Assembly (NCBI GenBank): GCA_933822405.4
Contig: CAKOGP040000446.1
Coordinates: 182,737 to 246,736 of the forward strand
DNA: 64,000 bases
Direction: 5' to 3'
From: Cylindrotheca closterium
Taxonomy: Eukaryota > Bacillariophyta > Bacillariophyceae > Bacillariales > Bacillariaceae
The first letter of the stretch is position 1, and the number at the start of each line of letters is the position of its first letter. Below are positions 18,385-27,161 of this stretch, piece by piece. Position numbers and translations under genes: made by a program. The notes below the pieces were generated by a model, which was not told the DNA's origin, did not search any database, and worked only from the letters and a program-made list of their open reading frames with translations.

Positions 18385-19390
18385 CGGTCCCAAGCAATAC
18401 TTGAAGCGAAGACTTCCGAGGAACCTCTTGAATGAAAATGTGACCACAGATGTTCTTGTTGTCGCTGAAACTGACGACGATGCTGACGATGACGATGACA
18501 TGTGGGACGATGATGCCGATGACGATGATGATATGTGGGACGACGATGCTGACGATGACGACGACATGTGGGACGATGATGCCGACGACGATGATGATGA
18601 TATGTGGGACGACGATGCTGACGATGACGATGATGATATGTGGGATGATGATGCTGATGATGACGATGACGATGCCGTCCTAGATGCTGATGGTAGTAAC
18701 TCCACCGACATCAGCAATGTGAATAATACTGCTGTTCCTGCTGAAAACATCACCGATACCAACATCACCGGCACCGACGCGACCATCACCGCGGTACCAA
18801 GCAACGCTACCCTCGTTGATAGCAATGCTACTACCGAAACCACCGATGTGACTGCTACTACAGCGGTATCACCGAGTAACGCTACAATTCTAGACACAAA
18901 CGCTATCGAAATCACCGACGCCAACATCACGACGGCAACAAGCAACGCTACCCTCCTAGAGAGCAATGCTACCGAAATCACCAATGCGACTACCACTACA
19001 GCGGTACCAAGCAACGCTACAATTCTGGATGGAAGCCTTACCGAAATCAGCAATGTGACCACCACTACTCCTCCTGTTCCTATCGTTGCTGAAAACACCA
19101 CCGACGTTCTTGATGTCCTCATTACTGAAAGTACCACCGACTCCAACATCACCGAGGCACCAGTAACGATTCCATCGAACGCGACAGAGGATGACGACGA
19201 TGATGCCATGTGGGACGACGATGCCGATGACGACGATGATGACATGTGGGACGACGACGCCGATGACGACGATGATGCCATGTGGGACGACGATGCCGAT
19301 GACGATGATGATGCCATGTGGGACGACGATGCTGACGATGACGATGACATGTGGGACGACGATGCGGATGATGATGATGACAATGCTTAA
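18221..19390 (+). CDS. Large secreted acidic protein with two Asp/Trp blocks around an N-glycan-rich centre
   Basis: 389 residues from the ATG at 18221; an upstream ATG in the same frame is less likely because it delays the signal peptide. The order is a signal peptide (STFTIPLLLCALLVCAMYLA), a Ser/Ala/Asn segment with a 13-residue Asn run encoded by (AAC)n, the basic LKRRLPRNLL with two R-x-L sites, and an acidic block of five DDDxWDDDADD units. A central ~160 residues made of degenerate repeats (PSNATLLDSNATEITDxT) is rich in N-x-T/S glycosylation sites. A second acidic block of five Trp units ends the protein. No Ala/Pro linker or Lys cluster is present. The two acidic blocks are so repetitive that the opposite strand is open for over 1 kb, which is a coding artefact. 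Confidence 0.83.
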
Positions 19391-20164
19391 ATTCATCATG
19401 GATCATCGCAGCTAGCTACTACCAGAGTGACTGACTCGTACGATGAAGACATTCTATTTAGGTTTCTTCGAGCACACTTGCTGATCGCGAGAGTCCAACA
19501 TTTGAATCACCCGGCACAACAAGGGAACAACTTACAATGCTTCCCTTACTTCTTGCACCATGGAACCTTAACCTTACCTCCAAGAACCCGATAAACGTAA
19601 AACGAAATTAATCTCCACCTTCTAGATCATTCCCAGTCTCCCGAATTCAAGGAAAACAAGATCATGATAAATAGCTAATAGTAGGTCACTCATTGACGAC
19701 ATGTCGCGCTCCTATTTGTCATCTGATGTGATGGGATGATGGCCGGAAAGGTTTCATATGCATGGAGCAAGCAACTAGTGCATTGCATTGCATCCATTTT
19801 CACATCTTGCTAGTACGACCTACTACTAGCGTGAACACGACTAGTAGTAGAGCACATTTACAATTCCTTCCATCCATCCATAGCTGTTATGTTTTCCTTT
19901 TATATATAAATTTATTGCTTCTTGGATCTTAGTACTACTATATATTCTTGGTTATAGTGATGCAGATCGCAGTATAGCTACCAATAAGTAGCATGATCGG
20001 CCATGACACTGTGTTGAACGACAAGATAAAAGAGTGATATATGTACATATATTGGTGATCTCTCGTTCCATCCATTGTTATTGTATATGATTTGTCGTTC
20101 TATTTGTTATATGTCCCCAGCCCACATCCCAAATGTTTTTTTTTAAAAAAAAGTATTTTTGTTT
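19391..20164. other. Intergenic, no gene seen
   Basis: Spacer between convergent genes. Contains short A/T-rich stretches and small tandem motifs (ctagtagtag) but no supported gene. Confidence 0.5.
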
Positions 20165-21145
20165 TCAAGCAACAGCGGCACAGACAGTATTGCGTCGAGG
20201 TGCCCTTGGTATGACTTGATTATTGTATTGATTCAATGAAATGGCATGCCGCAGATGGTTGGAAATGGAAGACCTGCTGCTCCTCCTCCTACTGTTGTTG
20301 TCGTTGTTGTTGTTGTTAGTAACAGTGGTAGCAGGGTGATTCCTTGTCTGGCCCTCTTGTTGTGGTCGTGGTTGCTGTGGAATCTGAAGACGACGACGTT
20401 GTGTTTGCCGGCGAAACTGGTGTTGTTGTTGCTGCTGCCCCATTACCATCACCATTTGTTGTTGTTGTTGTTGCTGCTGCTGTTGCTTCACTTGGTGTCC
20501 CAACTCGTTGATCGTCATGACCGCATTGAAATAGTTGAGGACGCAAAAGTAGGAAGGAATGACTCTAATGTTAGAGCGCAGTCGTCGTTCTTGTTCGCGA
20601 CAGAGTCGTTTGGTGAGATCTTGAAAGGCCAACCGACTCTTTTCGCGGACGTAAAACTTCATGTAATCGTGTTTGGAATAAAAGAGAGCCGACTTTGGGA
20701 CGACAGCTGCTGAAACATCACTGTTGTTGCTGTTGCTGTTGTTATTGCTGTTGTTGTGATTGCAGAAAGCCCTTGAAATCTCTTGAACCTTCACCATAGG
20801 GTTAAAGCGAACACGTTTCCTTCTTCCAAAAGGTGGTTCTTGTTCCAGCGGGACCTGATGAATCAAACGTTGATTCTTCTGGTGCCGATGAGAGGAGAGA
20901 TCCGGTGATACAGGTCTTGTAGGCGAGGGTGATAGCCGTAAGCGCCTGGAAGGTGGTGAGGCTGGAATATAACGACCTTGTGCTGATGCATGACAACGAG
21001 ATGGGCTGGCACCCAGTTTTTTGTGATGATGGTGCACGGCATCAACATTGACATTGACATTGACATTCACAGTCAAAGTACACGTATCGACAGAGGCTTC
21101 TGAGCATGAGCAAGCTGCACTTTGATTCTCTAACTTTCGCTTCAT
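20165..21145 (-). CDS. Low-complexity protein with RVRF motif, unknown function
   Basis: 326 residues, single exon, first ATG at 21145. It is Asn/Gln/Ser-rich with His and Gln runs. The ordered part is residues about 105-215: GRRKRVRFNPMVKVQEISRA, then ALFYSKHDYMKFYVREKSR and a basic helix (LTKRLCREQERRLRSNIRV). RVRF (111-114) fits the RVxF docking motif of protein phosphatase 1. A 'VRF..V.V..I then (W/F)YS..(D/E)' layout is, to my knowledge, frequent in uncharacterised diatom proteins. No signal peptide or membrane segment is present, so a cytosolic or nuclear place is likely. The NVNVNVNV stretch is encoded by a short tandem repeat (about 21040-21075). Confidence 0.7.
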   Translation of the reverse strand: MKRKLENQSAACSCSEASVDTCTLTVNVNVNVNVDAVHHHHKKLGASPSRCHASAQGRYIPASPPSRRLRLSPSPTRPVSPDLSSHRHQKNQRLIHQVPLEQEPPFGRRKRVRFNPMVKVQEISRAFCNHNNSNNNSNSNNSDVSAAVVPKSALFYSKHDYMKFYVREKSRLAFQDLTKRLCREQERRLRSNIRVIPSYFCVLNYFNAVMTINELGHQVKQQQQQQQQQQMVMVMGQQQQQHQFRRQTQRRRLQIPQQPRPQQEGQTRNHPATTVTNNNNNDNNSRRRSSRSSISNHLRHAISLNQYNNQVIPRAPRRNTVCAAVA

Positions 21146-21871
21146 GTTGCTAGTCTCTATTGTTGTAAATATGTATCAACTGAGTAGTTGATACAATGCG
21201 TTATGACTGCAAGCAATACTGCTGGAAAATAAAATGTGTTGATATGTACTGTATGATGATCAAAGAGCAGAAGCAGAGTAAATCTGTGTGAGGGACACGC
21301 TCTCCGACATTGTTTCGGAAATTTCATGTGCGCCATCATCCTACACCCTAAACAAATGACTGCTGCCGAACCTTCGCCTGATGCCCTTTACTTAGAGGCA
21401 AGCAATTTTTCACTGCGGTATTCGAATCCACTTCACGCAACGTCGTGACAAACCTGCACGGCGACAAAATTTCTCACGTTGCAGGAAAATTCGAAAATGA
21501 GAAACGCATCCAGCGGGACAACGCGCGTGTGACATATTCAATATGGATGATACATATGTACAGAAGTAGTGTTAGATTCAGCATGTACAGAAGTAGTCTT
21601 TCCCAGCCTTTTTGCATTTCCAAGTCTGGAACTTCTATTTTCGCATCATCGATGATCTTTGAGACCATGGCAAAATACCGGTAGGAAATAATTTGCCTCA
21701 GACTGGCGTCACCGCATCCTTCCTCGCTACCGAATCATTTTCTTATAATTTCTCTTTCTGTGTGTGATTTATACTATTAGGACTACACAAACAATCCAAA
21801 CAAACAATCCAAACAATCCAAACAAACAAACAAACAATCCAACCAAACACACTTTCCGTTTCATCGTCTGA
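21146..21871. other. Divergent intergenic region
   Basis: Spacer between divergently transcribed genes. The part next to the right-hand gene (21786-21850) is an (AAACAATCC)-type repeat that probably lies in its 5' leader. No other feature was recognised. Confidence 0.5.
21786..21850 (+). repeat. Tandem AAACAATCC/AAAC repeat in a 5' leader
   Basis: Irregular tandem repeat of AAACAATCC and AAAC units ending 21 nt before the ATG at 21872. It is likely transcribed as leader sequence. Confidence 0.7.
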
Positions 21872-22966
21872 ATGAAATTCTGGAGATCGTCATCACTCTT
21901 TCTGCCGACGATTGCCACCACCAACTCACTGTCATCAGCAGCTACCAACAATAACATCAAGAACAGCAGCAGATTTTCCACTACCAATAGCAACAAGACG
22001 AACAAAATGCCAGTCTACATTCATTCCACCTTTCGTGACGAAGACGGCCGACAAGTCTTTCCCAGAGGCCTCGAATGGGATGTCGATGGTGATTCTCATC
22101 TAAGCTTTGCCGTTCCCATTTTTGAAGATGCCACACCCGAAAACTTGGTCCAAGCCTACAATCGTTGGTGTTGTGCCAAGGATTTGCCCTACAAGACGAC
22201 CGATGACATTTTGTCCATTGACCAACAAGGTTCGGATCATGTTCATGTCAAGTGGAAAAAGGGAAATCATGTCGAACAAGTGGTTCTTGGAGATTCTATT
22301 GAAGAATTGTTGAAAGCCGACGAAGCTACTACGGACGCAACTCAAAACAAGACGGCCGAAGTGTGGATCAATGGAGAATTCCAAGGGACTCTTTCCAACG
22401 ACCCTCAAGACCTCCAAGCCATTTTGCAAAAAGTACCAAAGACGGCCAACAAACTGTGTTACAAACGTACCCCTACCAGAATCCATATTGATCGTTATTA
22501 CACCAGCTATTTGCGCAAAAATCAAGCCTGGGATCATGTCTGGGACAATCTAGTGGCCTTGGAAGATCCCAAGGTGCTCGATGACCAAACCATTATTGGG
22601 ACGGCCACACTCAGTGATTGGATCATGGGTGGTCAATTGACCAGTCGCATGTGGATCAAGGACAAGGGTACCTCCATACTCTTTCAGCGTCCATTGTACG
22701 AAGACGATTTGGATACCAGTGATCGACGATATGAAATCTCGGACCCGAAACGAATGGCCATGGTACGAGACGAATTGACCCGATTGCGTTACTTGGCCAA
22801 ATTGCGGCACCCCTTTGTCGCAAAACGCATGGCCGAACGCAAGGCAAAGAAAGAAGGCGCTATTGACAACAAGGGAGAGGAAAAGAAGGACGAGGTCAAC
22901 AACTACGACGATGAGCCAGCCGAACCTTTCGACAAGAGCAATTTTGCGAGATTTCTTGGATTCTGA
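21872..22966 (+). CDS. Hypothetical protein, possibly organelle-targeted
   Basis: 364 residues, single exon. I do not recognise the family. The first ~45 residues are rich in Ser, Thr, Asn and basic residues and lack Asp/Glu, which fits a mitochondrial-type presequence; a downstream Met (22007, MPVYIHSTFRDEDG) may mark the mature or an alternative start. The middle is well ordered (LEWDVDGDSHLSFAVPIF, ENLVQAYNRWCCAKDLPY, WINGEFQGTL, YYTSYLRKNQAWDHVW). A repeated LEWDVDGD..FAVPIFED / GTATLSDWIMGG pattern is not resolved further. The C-terminus is basic and then Lys/Glu-rich. There are no membrane segments or catalytic motifs I can name. Confidence 0.75.
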   Translation: MKFWRSSSLFLPTIATTNSLSSAATNNNIKNSSRFSTTNSNKTNKMPVYIHSTFRDEDGRQVFPRGLEWDVDGDSHLSFAVPIFEDATPENLVQAYNRWCCAKDLPYKTTDDILSIDQQGSDHVHVKWKKGNHVEQVVLGDSIEELLKADEATTDATQNKTAEVWINGEFQGTLSNDPQDLQAILQKVPKTANKLCYKRTPTRIHIDRYYTSYLRKNQAWDHVWDNLVALEDPKVLDDQTIIGTATLSDWIMGGQLTSRMWIKDKGTSILFQRPLYEDDLDTSDRRYEISDPKRMAMVRDELTRLRYLAKLRHPFVAKRMAERKAKKEGAIDNKGEEKKDEVNNYDDEPAEPFDKSNFARFLGF

Positions 22967-23200
22967 TCGTGATGAATGGATGCACAGTATGTCAACGAAT
23001 GCATGTAATCAATGAATGAATGGATGAATGAATGAATCAGTCAATGCAAGACTATAAGGCCACTAAACCCTTGTCTAGAATTTTGTTTTCTCCCAAAACA
23101 ATGGCAGCAAATTATTGTTATGTATACCACTAGGAAGACATTGTGTAGAATATTATAATATATGTTGTTGCATTACTGTTATTTCTTAAAATAGCTACAC

Positions 23201-23231
23201 GAATCAATCAATCAATCAATCAATCAATCAA
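23201..23231. repeat. (AATC)n microsatellite
   Basis: About seven copies of AATC between the convergent 3' ends of two genes; related GAATGAATGAATC sequence lies at 23005-23030. Confidence 0.85.
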
Positions 23232-23251
23232 CGAATCAACCACAATAACAA

Positions 23252-24277
23252 CTACTTGCTAGTATTCGCCGTCACTTCCATGGTAAAGTCATAATTAATG
23301 GTTGGAATCATGGAACTGACAAACTTCAGAAAGATAAACAAGTACATTTCGACGGATGGTCCATTGTTCATGGCGGCTTCTTCACCATCAACATCCCCTT
23401 CAGTAGTTTCAGCAGGAGGAGGAGTGTTCTTCATGAGGTTGCGAACAATCGCCTTCATGACCTTGCCATGTTGACAAGGATGAATGGACGCATGGGGACC
23501 GGAAACGTGTGGATGAGATTCCATGGTAACAGTCTTGTTGGCATAATCGCTAATCACATCTTCCATCATTTCTTCTCCGGTCAAGGGTTGGTCTTGAGTA
23601 TTGCGACCAATCATCCACACGCGGGGGGTTTGATAATACTTGTCATAGGTAATGCTCAAATCGTAGGTTCGGACCTTGATGGTGTGATCTTCATCATCTT
23701 TATCAGCCTGCTGTTGAGCAGGAGTGACGGCAGCCGCATCATCCTCTAGAATATTGTCGTCTTCAAAGGCATCCATGTCGGCATATTCGTCATCGTCCCC
23801 GTCCCCGTCAGCATCGGTCGTGGTGGGAGCCTCAGACTTGTCATTCTCGCCGCCTGCTGTATCCGGTGTTGGCTTTTCAATCACTTCTCCATCTTCATCC
23901 AACATATCAAATTCATCTTCTAGGTTCAAAGCCTTTTCAGTTCGTTGGATAATGGTAGAGACCAACCAATCATCGTCATCATCGCCATCTCCTCCTTCTG
24001 CCTGTTCCATCAGCATGTCGGATTCCATCGCCGAGACCCGGTTCTGACAGGGGACTTGTCGCGTCACTAGGTACTGCTTGTCGGCCGGCAGATACGATTT
24101 GCGCTTGGATTCATCGCCTGCTTCCCACGTCCACGTGGGACATTTATACACCAACTCGTCCCCGGCTTGGACGAATTCTTCGGGCGTCAAGACACCTTGT
24201 TCCAAAAAGGCAGACTTTTTCAAAGTGGGCATGGCCCATTCGCGGGCGGAGCGGAGAGAACCTAGTAGCGAGGACAT
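23252..24277 (-). CDS. ATG3: Autophagy E2-like conjugating enzyme ATG3
   Basis: 341 residues. The C-terminal half has the ATG3 signature: YDLSITYDKYYQTPRVWMIG, then TMESHPHVSGPHASIHPCQHG with the catalytic Cys268, then a C-terminal segment with a hydrophobic stretch (VEMYLFIFLKFVSSMIPTINYDFTMEV). The N-terminal EFVQAGDELVYKCPTWTWEAG is also typical. The enzyme transfers ATG8 to phosphatidylethanolamine in autophagosome formation. The N-terminal amphipathic helix (SLLGSLRSAREWAM) would sense membranes. As in other eukaryotes the central region is a long acidic, flexible insert (residues about 95-195). No intron is needed. The upstream region carries the unusual palindromic repeat array at 24735-25335. 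Confidence 0.95.
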   Translation of the reverse strand: MSSLLGSLRSAREWAMPTLKKSAFLEQGVLTPEEFVQAGDELVYKCPTWTWEAGDESKRKSYLPADKQYLVTRQVPCQNRVSAMESDMLMEQAEGGDGDDDDDWLVSTIIQRTEKALNLEDEFDMLDEDGEVIEKPTPDTAGGENDKSEAPTTTDADGDGDDDEYADMDAFEDDNILEDDAAAVTPAQQQADKDDEDHTIKVRTYDLSITYDKYYQTPRVWMIGRNTQDQPLTGEEMMEDVISDYANKTVTMESHPHVSGPHASIHPCQHGKVMKAIVRNLMKNTPPPAETTEGDVDGEEAAMNNGPSVEMYLFIFLKFVSSMIPTINYDFTMEVTANTSK

Positions 24278-24734
24278 TTTGTTGTGTTTTGCGTCTTTTT
24301 TGTCTAGTGCAGTGTAGTGTTGGATGGAGTTGTTTTTCTATACCGGTATTCCAGACAAGATTCAATCCGTTCTAGATTGTTTGTATTTTGTTTGCTGCGT
24401 CCGTTGGTACCTTTCTGGAAACTTCTTTTCTTGTGCTATCAGTAGAATCCCTTCACCTTGATCTAAAGTGCTATAAATAGGGATGAAATGCACAGTATCG
24501 CAATGAGAACGACCTTCAATGGTTGTTGACAGTTGAGGCCTGCTTCAATAATGAAATACGTTTCAATACTTTTCATTTCGAACGTTCCGTTCTCTCGTCA
24601 AAATTCGATTGGACTGACATGATTGACACGATGAAGAGTTCCGATTCCTTCGAATTCCGGATCGTTGGACACTAAGCCAGTACTATACATGTCACAATCT
24701 GGAATGCCGCTTTCCCATCCGCAGTCCAAACAGA

Positions 24735-25335
24735 AAAAATATTTTTACTCGGCTAGAAATAAAAAATATTTTTTACTTCTCTCTTGACACTACTACTTGA
24801 AGCCGTGTACCATTCTACGGCCAAGGATCGACGAGAGAAATATTTTTCTTTGGCGTCATCCTCCGAAGAAATATTTTTCGGCTGGTACTTTAGATTGCGT
24901 ACAATGCTACAGGCAAGGATCGACGAGAGAAATATATTTCTTCGTACCACATGCGAAGAAATATTTTTCAGGTGGTACAACATGTACTTTAGATTGCGTA
25001 CACGTACAATGCTACAGGCACAGGCAAGGATAGACAAGAGAAATATATTTCTTCGTGAAGAAATATTTTTCAAGTGGTACAACAGGTACTTTAGGTATCG
25101 TAAAATTCTACGGCCAAGAGAAATATTTTTCCCATCTTCAATCTCATCTCCAAGAGAATATTTTTCCCATCTTCACGAAATATTTCTTTCAGAGAAACTG
25201 GTACTTTAGTTTGTGTGTAATTCTACGGCCAAGAATCGACGAAAAATATTTTTTCTCTTCCAAGAAATTTCTTTGATCAACCTGTACTTTAGTTTGCGTT
25301 CAATTGTATGGAAGGACTTCACAGAAAATATTTCA
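24735..25335. repeat. Array of degenerate ~80-115 nt repeats with AAATATTT palindromes
   Basis: A unit of the form GGTACTTTAGATTGCGTACAA.. CTACGGCCAAGGATCGACGA.. followed by GAGAAATATTTTTC recurs about six times, near 24806, 24888, 24976, 25086, 25200 and 25281. Between units lie extra palindromic cores such as GAAATATATTTC or GAAGAAATATTTTTC (about a dozen in total; another at 25480). Short open frames here are read through the repeats and are not genes. No terminal inverted repeats or target-site duplications were seen. It lies 460-1060 nt upstream of the ATG3 start. Confidence 0.8.
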
Positions 25336-25935
25336 TGAATGAGCAGTGCATCGCAATCCCTATGTAACTGTCGACCACAAGATGTCTATGCATGCATCCA
25401 TATGGTTGGAATGGTACTATAATTGCATGCTGTGCAACTGAAAGATTCAGGAGTTTGCTAAAAAACATTTTCCACCGGAAAGAAAATATTTCTGCAGTAA
25501 AATCCAGACTATGCTTGTGACCTCATTTTATTATTCTAAAAACTGGATGCGACTATGTTTGCAATTGGTTCATCTATGCAATCACCATTGGAGAAACTAT
25601 TATTTTCCACCCTTCCGAGGCAAACCTTGATGAACGGCAAAGATTCATCTACCGTGGGTATGACTAGTCACAGACACAATTCCTCAGACAGGCATATGAT
25701 CGATCAACGCACGTAACAATCAACAAACGCAGAGGTGGCGGATTCAGGGATCATCAAGTTCATTGTGTTCTGCTTTCCAGAAATGTGGGAATACAGGGTG
25801 CTGAGGATCGATTGATTCGTTGACTGAATTAGACAATCATCTTCAGTATGAACCAATACCAATGCCTATTTCTGGGTTCCTTCGAGACATGACGATGCTC
25901 GCTCGACAATTAATCATTCGCACAATATAAAGTAT
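25336..25935. other. Intergenic, no gene seen
   Basis: Spacer between the repeat array and the 3' end of the next minus-strand gene. One more AAAATATTTC core lies near 25483. Confidence 0.5.
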
Positions 25936-26859
25936 CTAACTGGACTCTTTCTTTCTTGGATCCATCAGCTTCTGCTTCATTTCCGCCTTGATGACTTGTT
26001 TCATCAGCCATATCATTTCACTCTTCTTTTCCGTTAAAGATTCCATCTTAGCATTCGCCGCATCGATCTTTTCTTGAATGATCTCGCTCTCGAGCTTCTT
26101 CTTGGCACGCTTGGCATCGGGCTCGGCGCCTTCCTCTGAAGATGCCTCTTTCTTGTCTTTCTCGTCCTTCTCCTCCTTGGCAGCTTCTTCCTTGGCTTCC
26201 TCTTCTTCCTTGCGCTTGCGTTTGCGATCCTCCTCTTGCTTTTCAAAAGCAACTTCAAATTCTTCCACAATCTTCTTTCGCGTCTCTTCTTCCACTTGCT
26301 TCATTTTTTCATCCTTCTCCTGGCTCAATTTGTCTTCCATCTTTTGTAGTTTTTGGTCAATCTCGGCCATTTTTTGTTTCCGAATGGCCGCCAACTTGGT
26401 GTCTCTGGTGGAAATGGCCCTGGCGAGCATCTCTTTTTGTTGTTCTACCTCGTGCCTTTGAAGCTGGAGTTGACCCTTCCAATGCTTGATCTGCGCAAAC
26501 AGCTTGTGGGACTTGCGGGCCTGGCGCTTCTGTTTCAAATCACCACCATCCAAAAGAGTATGTTCCAAAGCGTCTTGGACTTCCGGAGGGACACCTGGAA
26601 TTGGAACAGAAAAGAATTTGGCAGTCGTCTTGTCGAGTAGCCATTGGGGAGCTACGTAGTTTGAATTGTGAGAAGAGGAAGAAATGGTTTGCTTGAGCGG
26701 AGTGGAAGGCGAGGACCATAATTGGGACGGTGGCGGTTGAAGCAAGTTAATGCCACTGTTTTCCCCATTGCTGCCGCCGCTGTTTTCGCCATCACTTGCC
26801 TCTTGACTACTGTTTCTAGACAGCAAATGCTTGGGAGGACGTCCAACACCTCGAGCCAT
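25936..26859 (-). CDS. AT-hook-like, coiled-coil protein
   Basis: 307 residues, single exon. The very N-terminus MARGVGRPPKH matches an AT-hook (GRPPK preceded by Arg), suggesting binding to the minor groove of AT-rich DNA. Residues about 15-75 are Ser/Asn/Pro-rich. QWLLDKTTAKFFSVPIPGVPPEVQDALEHTLLDGG is an ordered segment. From about residue 110 the protein is a long charged coiled coil (Lys/Glu/Gln-rich) that includes basic KRKRKEEEE and PDAKRAKKK segments resembling nuclear localisation signals. A nuclear, DNA-associated structural protein is inferred. I do not recognise a specific family. Confidence 0.72.
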   Translation of the reverse strand: MARGVGRPPKHLLSRNSSQEASDGENSGGSNGENSGINLLQPPPSQLWSSPSTPLKQTISSSSHNSNYVAPQWLLDKTTAKFFSVPIPGVPPEVQDALEHTLLDGGDLKQKRQARKSHKLFAQIKHWKGQLQLQRHEVEQQKEMLARAISTRDTKLAAIRKQKMAEIDQKLQKMEDKLSQEKDEKMKQVEEETRKKIVEEFEVAFEKQEEDRKRKRKEEEEAKEEAAKEEKDEKDKKEASSEEGAEPDAKRAKKKLESEIIQEKIDAANAKMESLTEKKSEMIWLMKQVIKAEMKQKLMDPRKKESS

Positions 26860-27161
26860 TATTGTGTGTTTTCTATTGCTTTTTGCTACCTACAGTGTGT
26901 ACTCGTGTATGTTACGATGGTTGATGGGATTTCTCATACATACCTATGGTACGTGTACCGGGCAAAAGGCAGGCCGAAACAGGGGAATTGATTCATTCCC
27001 CCTTTCACTTTTATTTTCAATCACATTACGATTGATCAATCTTAAATCCGACTAGTTGCTATACAGTACGACTCAATCTACCTGGTACTGTAAATACTAT
27101 TGTAAATCTAATATTTGCTTTTTATTATGTTTTTATCTCTAAAAGCATCCTACACAGGTGC
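26860..27161. other. Intergenic, no gene seen
   Basis: About 300 nt between two minus-strand genes; it should hold the promoter of the AT-hook gene. Nothing else recognised. Confidence 0.5.

Noticed and set aside
18289..19383. Long minus-strand frame (over 360 codons, Ser/Ala/His/Met-rich)
   Set aside because: It is the reverse complement of GAT/GAC-rich Asp/Trp repeats; the plus strand has signal peptide, ATG and family conservation.
24753..25276. Short frames of 70-140 codons on both strands
   Set aside because: They are read through the degenerate palindromic repeats (NIFL/KYFS patterns), have no conserved domain and overlap on opposite strands.
24735..25335. CRISPR-like array
   Set aside because: Units are degenerate, spacing irregular, and the context is eukaryotic nuclear DNA.
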